A stretch of 64,000 nucleotides of DNA, taken from assembly GCA_000827265.1 (NCBI GenBank), contig KN834776.1, positions 607,564-671,563 on the forward strand, given 5' to 3'. The notes beneath the pieces are model-generated. The model had not been told where the DNA came from. It was given only the letters and a program-made list of their open reading frames with translations, and did not search any database. This stretch comes from Collybiopsis luxurians FD-317 M1 (lineage: Eukaryota > Basidiomycota > Agaricomycetes > Agaricales > Omphalotaceae). This document shows, piece by piece, positions 49,600-61,015 of the stretch (its first letter is position 1; each line of letters starts with the position of its first letter). The translations under genes were made by a program, and so were the position numbers.

Positions 49600-50800
49600 C
49601 AGCTGGAATACCCCGAAATGGATGACAGCCATATGTGTATATATAGTTTTGCAATTTCAATTTTTTTGTTGTGTTTATTTGTATTTGAGATTTTGATAGG
49701 ATCTCCATACATTCCAAGAGCCGGACACAAAGCCAATGCCTAAAGAAAGCACAAATTCCTGATTTCGATAGCAATTGACCCAAGTGGTGTCTTCGGATGC
49801 TAGTCTCATATGATTTGCTAGGCATGAGCCCCAAGATTTATAGAGCAAGTGTTGAAAAAATCGCAACTGTAAACCTTGATGCAAACAACTCTAGGAAATG
49901 TCCTTAAGAGTTGAAAAATGTTTACGAAGGGATCGGGACCACTTTTAAGTTGCAAACCAAGAGCTTACAATAAACCTTGAATTTCAAATTCCAACCTTTT
50001 GATGGCATCCGGGCCATTCTCCGACAATTAATGCCTGCAGGAAGTCATCCGGTTCTGGTTTTCTCAATAACTTTGGTGTAATTCGGTGCTTTGATACAGC
50101 CGGTTGCATGAAGGTTCGCAGTACCGATTTTTCAACACTTGTTTTCTTGTATTTGCTCACTCTATATAATTCGGGACCCAGGCTCACCAAATCGTACAGA
50201 ACCACCATCCGTGGATCAATCCTTATTAAAATTAGCGGTTTGCTCTTCCTTTAGGCGTCGGATTTGTGTCTGGCCCTTGGAATATATGGAAATCCTATCA
50301 GAATGCCAAATATAAATACATACACCAGAAAAATTGAAGCTGCAAAACTTTATGCAAACGGCTGTAGCATTTCTATACAATTCAAGGGGCGAAGTATCGC
50401 CGGTCGCATCGGACTCATACGATTTGATGGTCCTATGCCTCGCCCCGCGAGTTCCGGATTCATGAAGCGGTACCCAGCGGTTTGATGATCGAAAGATATG
50501 TCAAGTTCAAGGCAATACTTAGGTGTGCAGCTATTTGCAGAAAGGTTTACAGTTACAGTTTTTTAATGACTGTTTGATTGCATTTGTTTGCTCTATACAC
50601 AAATCGTGCGGAACCGGCATCCGAAGACACCACCTCTGGGTCAATCACTATCAAAATCAGTAGTTTGTGCTTGCTTTAGGCGTTAGCTTCATGTCCGGCT
50701 GTTGGATTATATAGAAACCCTGTCAAAATATCAAATGCGAATATACACGACGAAAAATTAACACTGCAAAACTTTATGTAAACGGCTGTATATCTCACCC
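49600..50800. repeat. Cluster of three related repeats, one inverted
   Basis: Segments at about 50,150-50,370 and 50,590-50,800 are direct copies about 430 bp apart. Both carry CTTTAGGCGT, then a TATATGGAAA/TATATAGAAA block with CCTATCA/CCTGTCA, then CTGCAAAACTTTATG and AACGGCTGTA. The segment at about 49,620-49,860 is the same sequence in reverse orientation (GTGGTGTCTTCGGATG matches CATCCGAAGACACCAC). The set could fold as a large stem-loop. Confidence 0.7.
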
Positions 50801-51059
50801 CGGAACTCCGGAGTGCAGAGGTCTGGATCAATTGCATGCGGGTTCTGCCGAAGGGATCTCTAGATGTGTATTTGCTATTTATTTGCGGGAATGTGTCATC
50901 ATCACCCCTGCGCGGCTCCTGGAAACGAACACGGCTTTTCAGGTTTGCTCTATCTAGTTATACTTCGATTCGGATTTATTTATAATCTCCTTAGAACAAT
51001 TCTTCTACTCTAGAACTTCAGATTAGAATCGCTTAACAACAAATCTCTAAATTATCAAC

Positions 51060-53384
51060 ATGCAGATATCTGGACAAAGACTGGTTTCTTTCTTGACTCT
51101 GACCTCAATATGCTCTGCTATGATATACAACGACGTAGCACATCTTGCCCGTGTTGAATTTGACTACGTGATTGTTGGAGGTAGTTTGTAGACAGTGTCA
51201 TGAAGTTAGACGTTTTACTGATATTTCTGTAGCTGGTATAGGAGGAAGTGTTCTTGCTAATCGACTTACAGAGGATTCATCCGTGAATGTCCTTTTACTA
51301 GAGGCTGGAGGGTCGTGAGTAATATCTTTCTTCCGAATCCCTACCAGCTTCAGATTGTGAATGATATTCAGGAACGCTGATGCATTAGAGACGCAAGTTC
51401 CGTTCTTCATAACCCGTATTCCTTCAAGATACACATGGAACTATGTAAGGCATTGTTTCTAAAATTTGATTCTGCGAATGGATTAATTGGTTCTTGTAGA
51501 CTACAGTCCCTCAAGTAGGATTGAACGGAAATTCTATATTTTACGCTAGAGGCTTTTTGTTGGGTGGAAGCAGCTCTACAAGTACTTCAAATTGATTCTT
51601 TTGGTTTTTGAGACTAAAGCACTTGGCCAGACGGCATGTTTTACACCCGTGGTTCGATGGACGACTTCAACCGCTTTGCGGATGTGACAGGCGACGATGG
51701 CTGGAATTGGGACAACGTGCAGATTTACTTCAATAGGGTTCGTTTTACTATGTAATTCTGTCTACGCATCTTACTCGTCATTTCTCCTGTAGAGTGAGAA
51801 ATGGACCCTCCCGGCTGATCATCATAACATTACAGGGCAATTCAACCCCGCTATACACAATATGAATGGAGGGATGCACGCAGTTAGTCTGGCAGGCTTT
51901 CCGACACCAATCGATAGCATGGTATTTGAAGCCGGAAAACAACTTGGTGGAATTTTCGAATTTAATCTTGACGTAAATTCGGGGGATCCTCTTGGTCTTT
52001 GTAAGCTGGGAATCTTACTACTATTCCTGCGAGCTGATTGCTGCATTTTCAGCATGGAACCAGGTGACCATCAATGGGGCAAACCGAAGTAGTTCAGCTG
52101 TTTCTTACCTTGCTGAGAAATACATGAGCAGGAAGAATCTTCACATTCTCCTCAATGCCCGCGTATCACGGCTCCTTCAGACCCCCGGTGAAAATGCATT
52201 CCACTCAGTTGAATTTGTGCAAGATGTTGAAGGTATATTATTACTCCGCCTCCCTTGTAGATATTCGGTATTGATTTGGCTAGGTCCATTCTTCCAGGTC
52301 CATGCAACGAGAGAGGTAATCTTGTCCGCTGGCCCTATCAACACCCCTCAAATTCTTATGAATTCTGGGATCGGTGACTCGTCGTACCTGTCTGCAGTGG
52401 GAATCACACCTCGAGTGAACCTTCCCAGTGTTGGACGCAATCTCTCTGATCAACCCAGCACAACTAACACTTGGGCTGTCAACTCAACAAACACATTTGA
52501 CACACTTAATAGGAACCAGACTTTACTGACTGCCAAATTCGAAGAATGGGTTACAAACGGCTCCGGCCCGCTTGTTGACACTCCAGCTGGACAATTAGTT
52601 TTCTTTAGGCTGAACAACAGTTTCCTGGAGCGGTTTGGATCCGACCCGGCAGCGGGACCAAGATCGCCTCACCTTGAATTGGTTATTGGGGTGGGTAATT
52701 TAAGTCATGAGTCTGCACGGTAACACTGGTTGACATTCAAGACTCCAGAATGGCATGTTTAATCCCAATCCTCCGCCTGGGAACTTCCTCAGTGTGTCAT
52801 CGATTCTCGTTAGCCCCGCCTCCCGTACGTAGATATTTTGTGAGCTTCAAGATCATGTCTTAGTATGTATCCACTATTAGGTGGATCAGTTCGACTCAAC
52901 ACAACTACCCCATCTCTGTTCAACAATCCACTTATTGATCCTGCTTTTGGGATCTCCGATTTTGACATGCATGCTATGGTGGAAGGTGTCAAAGCTGCTT
53001 TATCTTTTGTCTCTGCTCCATCATGGAACAAATATGTCCTATCGCCTGCTGGGGAGCTAGCCAATATCACCACTGACGACGAGATCGCGCAGTATGTGCG
53101 TAACAACACCGGGACGTCCAATCATGCTGTTGGATCAGCGGCCATGTCTGCAAAGAATGCACAGTATGGTGTCGTTGACCCGGACCTGACTGTCAAGGGT
53201 GTCAGTGGTCTCCGAATTGTCGATGCATCAGTTTTCGTGAGTATGTTTTGTCAATGTGTTACACAGCGCTGACAGCATTTATATTTCATAGCCATTTCAA
53301 CCTAGTGCTCACCCGCAATCGGTTGTTTATGTCACAGCGGAGCGGGCAGCTGATCTGATTAAAGCTATGTATTCAAGTGCTTAG
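51060..53384 (+). CDS. GMC oxidoreductase, aryl-alcohol oxidase-like, secreted
   Basis: ATG at 51,060 begins [20 protein letters not shown], a signal peptide. The FAD site [18 protein letters not shown] is split by the first intron after VIVG. GMC signature 1 ([11 protein letters not shown]) and signature 2 ([17 protein letters not shown]) follow. Further on come [26 protein letters not shown] and [10 protein letters not shown], and the end has [10 protein letters not shown] and [18 protein letters not shown], which hold the catalytic His pair region. About ten introns of 50-70 nt were placed, and all joins I checked keep frame. Aryl-alcohol oxidases make hydrogen peroxide for ligninolytic peroxidases. 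The first catalytic segment has N-H-A where HPxG is usual, so substrate range may differ. Confidence 0.9.
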
Positions 53385-54169
53385 GTCTGAGGAACTTATC
53401 AAATTTTCCTATCACTTTCCTTAATAAATGTCTTTATGACAATGTTTGTTGTACAGGTAAAAGGTTTAGGTTTCGGCTTCTAACATATTTGGATCAGAAA
53501 TGAAATTGAATGGTTATGAAAGATGTCATATAGAAAGTGCCTCATATTTAATCATCATAATGCCTATATGATGATAGTGCAGTAGCATATAAACTTTGTT
53601 TTGTATGTTGTGTTGAAGGAAGTCTTGAAATTTTAAAATATCTTATTCGAAATTGACATCAAATGATGTGTATATATAGTAAGTCCCTACTTTGTATAAG
53701 TATTGTAATTTTTTGCAACAATTGGACAGAAAGTTGACATGTGAGCATTGCACACTAAATGGCCAGAACAATATTGGTGGTTGTGCTCAGGACTGAAAGT
53801 AAAGAAGGAATTGACAGTTGCTCCTAATGATAAGCTGTGGTGTATCATTATCAGGGGTGTGCAGGCAGCTGATGCTGGAAACTTGAAGGACATCACCTTT
53901 CAGTGATAAGGACCTGCAGATCCCTCCCTCAGGAAAAAGACCCTATGGCCCAGGCACCTATTGGTTAATCTCAGGCAACTTGAAGCTTCTCAGGGGCTCT
54001 GGGCTCCACAGGCAACCCAGGCTGCCAGAAGCTACTGAGGATCCCTGGGTATCCCTGAGTATCCCTGAGGCTTCAAAATATGAATGTGAAATGATATATT
54101 CTTTGATTTCTTCTTCTACTTACTCAACTCTATATTGTACTGAATACTCTATACTTGTACTACTTCTTA
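53385..54169. other. 3' flank of the GMC gene and repeat debris
   Basis: No gene. From about 53,928 the sequence is CTCAGGAAAAAG, then CCAGG, CCTGAGG and GATCCCTGGG words. This is the same vocabulary as at 28.3 and 58.4 kb, so it is probably a decayed relative of the foldback family. Confidence 0.5.
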
Positions 54170-54346
54170 CATCAGGAAAAATAGGATTGAGCTTGGGGTT
54201 ACATGATGACAACCTTGGGGAACCTAAGAAGAATAGGACACTTCAAGCACTTAGTTTACCTAGGCTTTCACTGTCCAACCTCAGCTTCTTAGGTTCCCCA
54301 AGGTTGTCATCATGTAACCCCAAGCTCAACCCTATTTTTCCTGATG
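54170..54346. mobile_element. Near-perfect foldback (hairpin) element, 177 bp
   Basis: The left arm begins CATCAGGAAAAATAGG and continues for about 61 bases to 54,231. The right arm (54,285-54,346) is its reverse complement with one mismatch that I can see. The loop is about 53 bases. The ends share CATCAGGAAAAA with the 28.3-kb element. High arm identity argues for recent insertion or homogenisation. Confidence 0.9.
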
Positions 54347-54459
54347 TATATACTGTAGTATTTTATTGTACTGTATCATATACTTGTAATGGTACATTCT
54401 TGCTTCTTATTTCAGTTTTCCTACACTATAATATGTATTAGTGTCAATATTTGTTACAC

Positions 54460-57031
54460 CCCAGTTACTTTTTCCCCCTAGAGTACACATTTTGAGAACT
54501 TAGCAAAATCTGAGAAATTGACTTCTACCTGAAACTTTCCATTATCCTATGGTATTAAGAGTGTAACATCTTCTGCAATTTGTGGCTTCAGCTTCTCAAA
54601 TGCCAACTGTGCAGCAGTACCCCATGACCATTCAGAATCACTATGACTGGTCTGATTTTTCTTGGCCGTAATTATTACTGTAAATATATTCGTAGTAAAT
54701 AATTATTTTCGACCGAAAAAATACTCGGAATTCGGACCTTTTTTCGCCCGAAACTATAATCAAAAAAAAAAGATGACAATTAAAATTGAATTTCAGTCAA
54801 AAAAGGATTTGTTATTCCCTTTTAATTTCAATTGATAAAAGACATCAATTTCGGCTATTATTGTTTCCAAATTTCGCCCGTAAAGGCTTTTGAATTTCCT
54901 TTGTTATTTAATTTAGATTTCGCCGGCAATTAAATTCTTTTTTCGGTCGTAAAACAATTGTAATTACGCCTGGGGAAACACAATGGGCAGGTCCTGGCTG
55001 GACCCGCCGGGTTCAGCCCAAGACCAGGTGGGAAACTCGGCTGAGTAATCAGAGAGCGCCCAAGATGAGCGCTCACAGTTTCCCAATTTCGAAAACCCTG
55101 CCTGCACAAAGTTTATGTAAGCTCTCACACTGATAACGATAGGCGCTCGGGCAGTTTGGTTAGGTTGGTTACGGTTGGTTAGCAGTTAGGATGGGGGTTA
55201 GGGGGCGGAGCCCCCATAGTTAGGGTTCGGGGTTGAGGATATCGAAAAAAAAAAATTACAAGTTCATATTCACATGCTATGGTAGATAAGCCTAAAATGG
55301 TCAAGATAAGATTGATAAGCTTATGTAAAGTTTATGCAGGCAGGATACTCCCCAATTTCTTGCTGGAATCAATCCTCGCATAATCCCATCTCTACAGCTC
55401 TGGGGAAATGAAGAATAATCAGAATGCAAGTACTTCAATAGACTATCATTCACTGAGAAGCTAAATTTTATTTTGATTAGAGCCTCATTTGTCGCATTGT
55501 TTATGAAAGCCCTGGGTCACCTTTCCAGTGGCAAAGATGCTCCATGAATTAGAGCATCATCATTGGCCTTTTTGACACTGAACCTCTACCAATGCATTGT
55601 GTATTCCCTTCCACCCTTTTGCCACTTCTTGCCACTGTATATTTGCCACTTCACTTCACAATAGTGCTGTCAGGCTGTTTAAAGACTTCTTTGACCTAGG
55701 TAATGATATTGTGAAGATTGTGAAGGCTGACATGCAAATAACATTGCTGTTCTTCTAATTTCATTGCGCTTCTCTGCATAGAGTTGGTCATAGTGGTCAA
55801 TACTGGAATGAAAGCTATAAGAATGCTGGAAATTGAGCAAGAGTAGCAACAAACTTACAAGTCTAGGTATTTATTGACTAATAGTATTACATCAACATAA
55901 TAAAACTATACTATTTTTGATCGAGAAAGAAACATAGACCAAGGCACAGGCCAAGGGCAAAAAGACCTTGTTTCTCCATGGAACTGGACTCTAGCTTTTG
56001 AGCATCTTAGCCACTTATTATTCATTATTTCTGCAAAGCTATAGAGACGGGACTGGGAGAGGATTCAACATGAAGTTGAGCAAAGCTGTGAGCGCTCACC
56101 TTGGGCACTCTCTGATTACTCAGCCAAGTTTCCCACCTGGTCTTGGACTGAACCCGGCGGGTCCAGCCAGGACCTGCCCATTGTGTTTCCCCAGGCGTAA
56201 TTACAATTGTTTTACGACCAAAAAAAGAAACACAGATCGAGTCTTTTTTCGGCCGAAAAAAGAATTTAATTGCCGGCGAAATCTAAATTAAATAACAAAG
56301 GAAATTCAAAAGCCTTTACGGGCGAAATTTGGAAACAATAATAGCCGAAATTGATGTCTTTTATCAATTGAAATTAAAAGGGAATAACAAATCCTTTTTC
56401 GACTGAAGTTCAATTTTAATTGCCATCTTTTTTTCGATTATGGTTTCGGGCGAAAAAAGGTCCGAATTCCGAGTTTTTTCGGTCGAAAATAATTATTTAT
56501 TATGAATCTATTTACGGTTTTAATTACGGCCGAGAAAAATCGGACCAGTCATAGTGAATTATCCATTAAGCAACTAAGTGGATGAGCAACTTCACTGAAT
56601 CCTCTGATGAATTGTCTGAAAAAATGACAAAAACCAAGAAACAATTGGATAACTCATTTTTTCTGAGGTACAGGCCATTTTGTACCTGCTTCAACTTTCT
56701 TTGGATCCATCTTGATGACTCCATTGCCAACAATGATTCCAAGGTAATCAACATGTGACCATTCAAAAGTACATTTCTCAGGTTTAAGATGTAACTTATT
56801 TTCCTTGAGAATTCAAAGTACTTCATGAACAATTCTTCTGTGTTCCTTAATGTCATTCATGTGTACAATTACATATCCTTTGTCAATTACCGGCTGAAGA
56901 ATAGTCTGGAATGTTGCCAGTGAATTGGTGGGTCCAAAGAACATAACTGTTGGTTCAAACAGACTCAAACTAAGGGTGTTTGGGCAGGACCCAATATGAT
57001 CAGGCATATTGAGATAAATGGTTGTACTCAA
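54460..57031 (-). pseudogene. Ty3/Gypsy reverse-transcriptase remnant, interrupted by a CACTA element
   Basis: Right to left from 57,031: a frame with VMFFGPTNSLATFQ, then IDKGYVIVHMNDI, is the middle of Gypsy reverse transcriptase. It has HMND where YMDD is normal, so the catalytic motif is altered. A shifted frame continues with LHLKPEKCTFEWSHVDYLG to about 56,740, and a further one leads to 56,560. The continuation (AFEKLKPQIAEDVTLL) is at 54,636-54,540, beyond the CACTA element. Removing that element and one AAT restores a continuous frame through the junction. Several stops and shifts are present. Confidence 0.8.
54639..56556. mobile_element. CACTA-ended non-autonomous DNA transposon with about 450-bp terminal inverted repeats
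   Basis: Starts CACTATGACTGGTC and ends GACCAGTCATAGTG, with AAT duplicated at 54,636-54,638 and 56,557-56,559. CACTA ends plus a 3-bp target duplication are the hallmarks of the CACTA (En/Spm, Plavaka-like) group. The inverted arms run 54,639-55,078 and 56,086-56,556, diverged by substitutions and a few indels. They are rich in AATT, TTTCGG and TTCGCC words. The central kilobase includes a G-rich stretch (GGGGGCGGAGCCCCC) and no transposase frame. Confidence 0.88.
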
Positions 57032-57386
57032 ATGGCCACATCAAAAGATGAGCAAGAGATGGTACTCAATGATATGTTGGCACCAATTATTGACTTGAGG
57101 CACTCAAGTCAGGTGATCATCTGGTTAAAATTAACTACAAACCCAGGTTTTCCCCCTCTTCAGCCCAGGTTTGCCCTCTTCTTTTGTTTCATTGTACAGG
57201 TCCAGCCTGTCTGCTCCTAGTGTATCAGGGTGCATCCCGACATTTACAGATGATGGTTTTGATGCTGTTGTCTCATCATGCAATGCAACTTTGGTGGTGG
57301 GCACTCACTATCCCTCTGTTGGCAGATTGAATGCTACAGATGCATACAATCCCAGTAAGTAAGTACAAATCTCATTCTACCAACAT
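57032..57386. other. Repeat debris between Gypsy and KDZ fragments
   Basis: Probably further decayed reverse-transcriptase sequence near 57,040-57,130 and unassigned repeat sequence after it. No readable gene. Confidence 0.35.
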
Positions 57387-57850
57387 CTACATCAACTCTG
57401 CCTCTTCCTTTCTCAGTCTCTGAATTTGCAAATAGTTCCATATGGATATGAAGACCCAGCAATATAGAATGGCCCTTGACTGCATCATGTAGCTTACTGA
57501 TTTCTGTATTCTGGCCAGACCACTGTTTCTGCACTCTGCCGCATTGGAGTTAATGGCTCCCAACTTGGACTGGATGAATGAATGAGTTTTCAAGAATGCC
57601 AAAGTAGAACACTTTGTGTGTCCTGACACATGAAAATCATTGATAAGGAACTCTGTCTCTGCAAAGAAATGTAACTCTTGTATCCAACAGTAGGGACAAA
57701 GGGCACATGTGAAATCATATATAATGCACTTTGGTGCTCGAGGCAACTGCATGACAATTGCAGAAAACATATTGTTACAACCTTCTCTGAGTGGGATGCA
57801 GTGAAAGCTGTAGCACATACTGTGTGCACGCCAACATGCCATGATTCCTC
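57387..57850 (-). pseudogene. KDZ-like transposase C-terminal fragment
   Basis: The reverse frame reads FLINDFHVSGHTKCSTLAF, then AAECRNSGLARIQKSVSYM and YCWVFISIWN. The H-x-x-H-x-x-C segment, the N-S-x-A-E segment and the K-S-x-S-Y-M segment match my memory of the C-terminal part of the Kyakuja/Dileera/Zisupton transposases that are abundant in basidiomycetes. An upstream cysteine pair (CALCPYC) also fits. Surrounding frames are broken. Confidence 0.5.
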
Positions 57851-58402
57851 TGGTAAGTCACTTTTGTGAGTATTGTTCATAATATTTTCAGCAGGTTCCT
57901 GATCTTTCCTTGTTGACATCTGCCTTACCATCTCTAGGTATCCTAGGATATTTTGGTTGTACTCAGATGTGCGGTAGTGAATAATAAGTTCCCATCTGTG
58001 TTTCTTGTTAGCTATTTGCCCCCTCAGTCATACTTCAACTTACTCATTCCCAGTCCCAGACTTTGTTTTGTCCAGTTTTCTCTGAAAAATGAGTTTCTTT
58101 CAAGGGTTCTGAATTCATTGTCCATAGGATTTTTAATACTTCCAGTGCCCATTGGTACATCCATACATACACTCCTATGATCTCTGGGGAGTATTTCCCA
58201 TTTGAACAAAACTCTCATTCAATTACCTTGAACAATATTGGTATGCACATAAGCAAGTTTGCAGCTGTACAGCTAGGTCGCTGAAGGAACTTATTGAGGG
58301 CTTTGAGGCCCAAAAGGTTCAGAGTTTGTAATGTCAATTCTTCAGCAGTCAGGTAATATGGAGCCATAGACTGGCCTGCTATAACTATTCATGAACCTTG
58401 CA

Positions 58403-59169
58403 CATCAGGAAAAAGTTCCATATGCCCAGGCTAGCAGTGGCTAGTCTCAGAGAGTCCAGGTAAGCCTAGGCCACCCAGGCTGCCTGGGCTGCCTAGGTCA
58501 GCTGGAGTGGTCAGGAGACACCCCCCAATTCCTGAGGATCCTGAAGATGCCTGAGGTTTCTATAAAGATCTCTCAGAGTGCCTGAGGCTTCCCTGATGAT
58601 CCCTGGGTAGCCCTGGGAAGCCCTGAGACTTCAAAGAATAAATTTAAAGTAATATTATATCTTACTCTATTCTTCTACCACTCTATCTTACACTCCATCT
58701 ACTAGCTCTGTATTAACCCTCTAAGCTATAGTATCAGCTTTGTATTAAGCTAACATACTCGAGCACAGTATATCAGTATAGTACAGACCCTATACATATG
58801 TATATAGTATATGTACAATGGTTTATAATGATAGTAAACATATTCTGACTCACAGAAGTGCCTTACAAAGTTAAATGTCATGTTTTGTCACATTTCCTAT
58901 TCTTTTTTTACAAAAAAAGAATCAAAATTTTGGTGGTGCTAATGAGCGCCTGTCCAAATTTTCGCTGAAATTCATAACAAATTTTTGTAAAGTAATGATG
59001 GTTTTGAGAAAATGCTATTATTGCATACCTTTTCATGTTGTTCCAAGTAATCAAAGCTTGAGATTTTCTTTCTGGATCATTTCTTAACAAGATACAATTA
59101 AATAAAACTGTAAAATTGCCTCTAGAAACAGAATTTCCTTACGTATACTGTATGATTAAATTTACCTTT
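58403..59169. repeat. Member of the CATCAGG / CCTAGG repeat family, decayed
   Basis: Begins CATCAGGAAAAAG at 58,403. It is then dense in CCCAGG, CCTAGG, CCTGAGG and CCTGGGC words to about 58,630, followed by an AT-rich stretch containing TATATAGTATATG. This repeats the plan of the 28.3-kb element. No clean right end was found. Confidence 0.5.
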
Positions 59170-59345
59170 AGCCCAGGCTGTCCAGAGACACCCCCAAAAT
59201 CCTGGGCAGTGTTGAGGTGCCCTGAGGGTTCTGGGCATCTTTGGGCATCTGTGAGAGCAGCTGGAAAGCTCTGAAAGCAAAAGAAGAGCTTTCAGAGTTC
59301 CCAAAGAGCCCAGAATTTGGGGGGTGTCTCTGGGTAGCCTGGGCT
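59170..59345. mobile_element. Second foldback element, 176 bp
   Basis: The outer arms AGCCCAGGCT ... GACACCCCC and GGGGGTGTCTC ... AGCCTGGGCT pair with each other. Inner sequence around CTCTGAAAG and CTTTCAGAG forms a further stem around a short loop. Unlike the hairpin at 54.2 kb, the arms contain mismatches. Confidence 0.75.
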
Positions 59346-59845
59346 GCAAAGTAGTTTTGCTGACAATGAGATATTATTCATAATCTATGAATTGCTATAG
59401 CAAGTAAATAATTATAATACCATGGTTGGACTGAATCTGGTTGGATCCTATGTCAAAGGACCAATTTCTGCAATTAGTAATAGATATATGCAAACACCTA
59501 TAGTTTGTCTTTCATTTATGTTAAAAGATTATATAAGCTGATCATATGCACATTTAGCTGAACTGAATGAAAAATATTAGATTGTTATATAAACTAGACC
59601 GGATTTTTTTTTTTTTGCATCCTCATTCAGCTGGACCAACTTTGTGGGTTTAGCTAACTAAACCAAGATTTGACATCAATGACTTAAATGGCTATGCTGG
59701 TTTAACAGAGCTAATCGGGTTACTGTTTTTTTGCATCCTCATTCAGCTGGATCAAATTTTTTCCACTTTTGGTGCAATTTCTTACTGAATCACTCAAACT
59801 GTTCAAGCCCGACAGCATTATATTGGTAATATATGTACGGAATTC
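59346..59845. other. Intergenic region downstream of terpene synthase
   Basis: No gene. T-rich tract plus GCATCCTCATTCAGCTGGA occurs twice (about 59,618 and 59,733), so a short repeat is present. Confidence 0.5.
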
Positions 59846-61015
59846 TCAACCCTCTTGTGGGCGTAGCTCAACAATGCGGTGCTCCATCACCTCCATACCC
59901 TGTCTACCAAAGTAGCGCTCACTAGCAAAGCTCCATTTGATGTTTGTTGTAACCCAATTCCCCACTCCCCAGCAGTATTCTTTGACACATTGATCCAGCT
60001 GGCCTCCAAATACTGGTAAATTTTCAAAATCCTTGCAGAACTTTTTAGCAATATCACAGTATATGGATCCTGCACGGTCAATGGCCTCCTGGACAGAGAG
60101 CCCTTCCTCCTTCATCATTACAGAGATGATATTATGAGCATCATCGCCGGTAGCCTGCTCTTTGTTATACGAGTATATGTCCTTTCAATCCTGATCAGTG
60201 AATACTGACGTTATGAACTGAAAATAGCAACGAACATTAGCCAGAATTGTCATATCTATTGCCCCAATGACAAGCCTCTCAACTTGAGGATGTTCAATCA
60301 CTTCATCCGGAATGTCAGCCGGCAATATAAAGTAATCGAATGATGGTCGAACGCCGATAGTTCCTCTACGTAGTTCAAAATACTTTGTTGTGTCGCGGAT
60401 AATTCCCAGGTCACGGTCAACCGCCTGTTGCCAAACGGAATTGGTGTATTCATCGAAATTAGTGATGAAACGTTGTGCCGAGGATTCACTACAGCACTGC
60501 AAAGTTCGCTTCCAGAAACTGACACTATTATTATCTGCATGAGGTACCCCAGGAACTGTGAACCTACTCTCGAGTCATGGCACCAAGAATACTGTCTCCT
60601 TTGGTGGGTGCCTGATCGGGGTTTCTAAGCCATTTATAGATTAGCAACACATTTCCAAAACGGAATCTAGCTAAATTTCGTCTCACCGTAGAGCGTTCAT
60701 GATATCGGCCGCCTGTTGTGCCACTACCTCCCCACTTGCTTGATCGCTGAGCTCATCGAAAACGAAGAAGAAGTTCATCAGGTCGCAGACAACCCGAAAG
60801 TGCTCTTCCTCTGCGCAAGGATAAGCTAGAGATGCGAAGATGCCGAATTTACAACGGTTAAACGCGGCCTGGGCTCTGGAATCAAACGGATGGTAAGACT
60901 CAACCCAAGCGGCGCTCTCAGCGACAATTTCCTGATGGGGATTAGGCTTGCAGACAAATGGCCAATTGGCCAGTAGATTGGGGAGAACAAAGTGTGTGGG
61001 GGGGGAGGGTTTCAT
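59846..61015 (-). CDS. Sesquiterpene synthase (class I terpene cyclase)
   Basis: ATG at 61,015 starts M-K-P-S-P-P-T-H-F-V-L-P-N-L. The aspartate-rich Mg-binding motif is FDELSD at residues 87-91, where D-D-x-x-D or D-E-x-x-D is usual. The second metal motif reads NDIYSYNKE (N-D-x-x-S-x-x-x-E), with the Asn and Asp in different exons (GTTCGT donor near 60,230). The pyrophosphate-sensing Arg-Tyr is in SERYFG near the end. Other pieces include MTRDFWKRTLQC and FILPADIPDEV. Four exons joined by three introns of about 50-65 nt give roughly 330-340 residues, the normal length for fungal single-domain sesquiterpene cyclases. It cyclises farnesyl diphosphate; the product cannot be predicted. Its neighbour at 62.1 kb is a P450 on the same strand. 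Confidence 0.92.
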
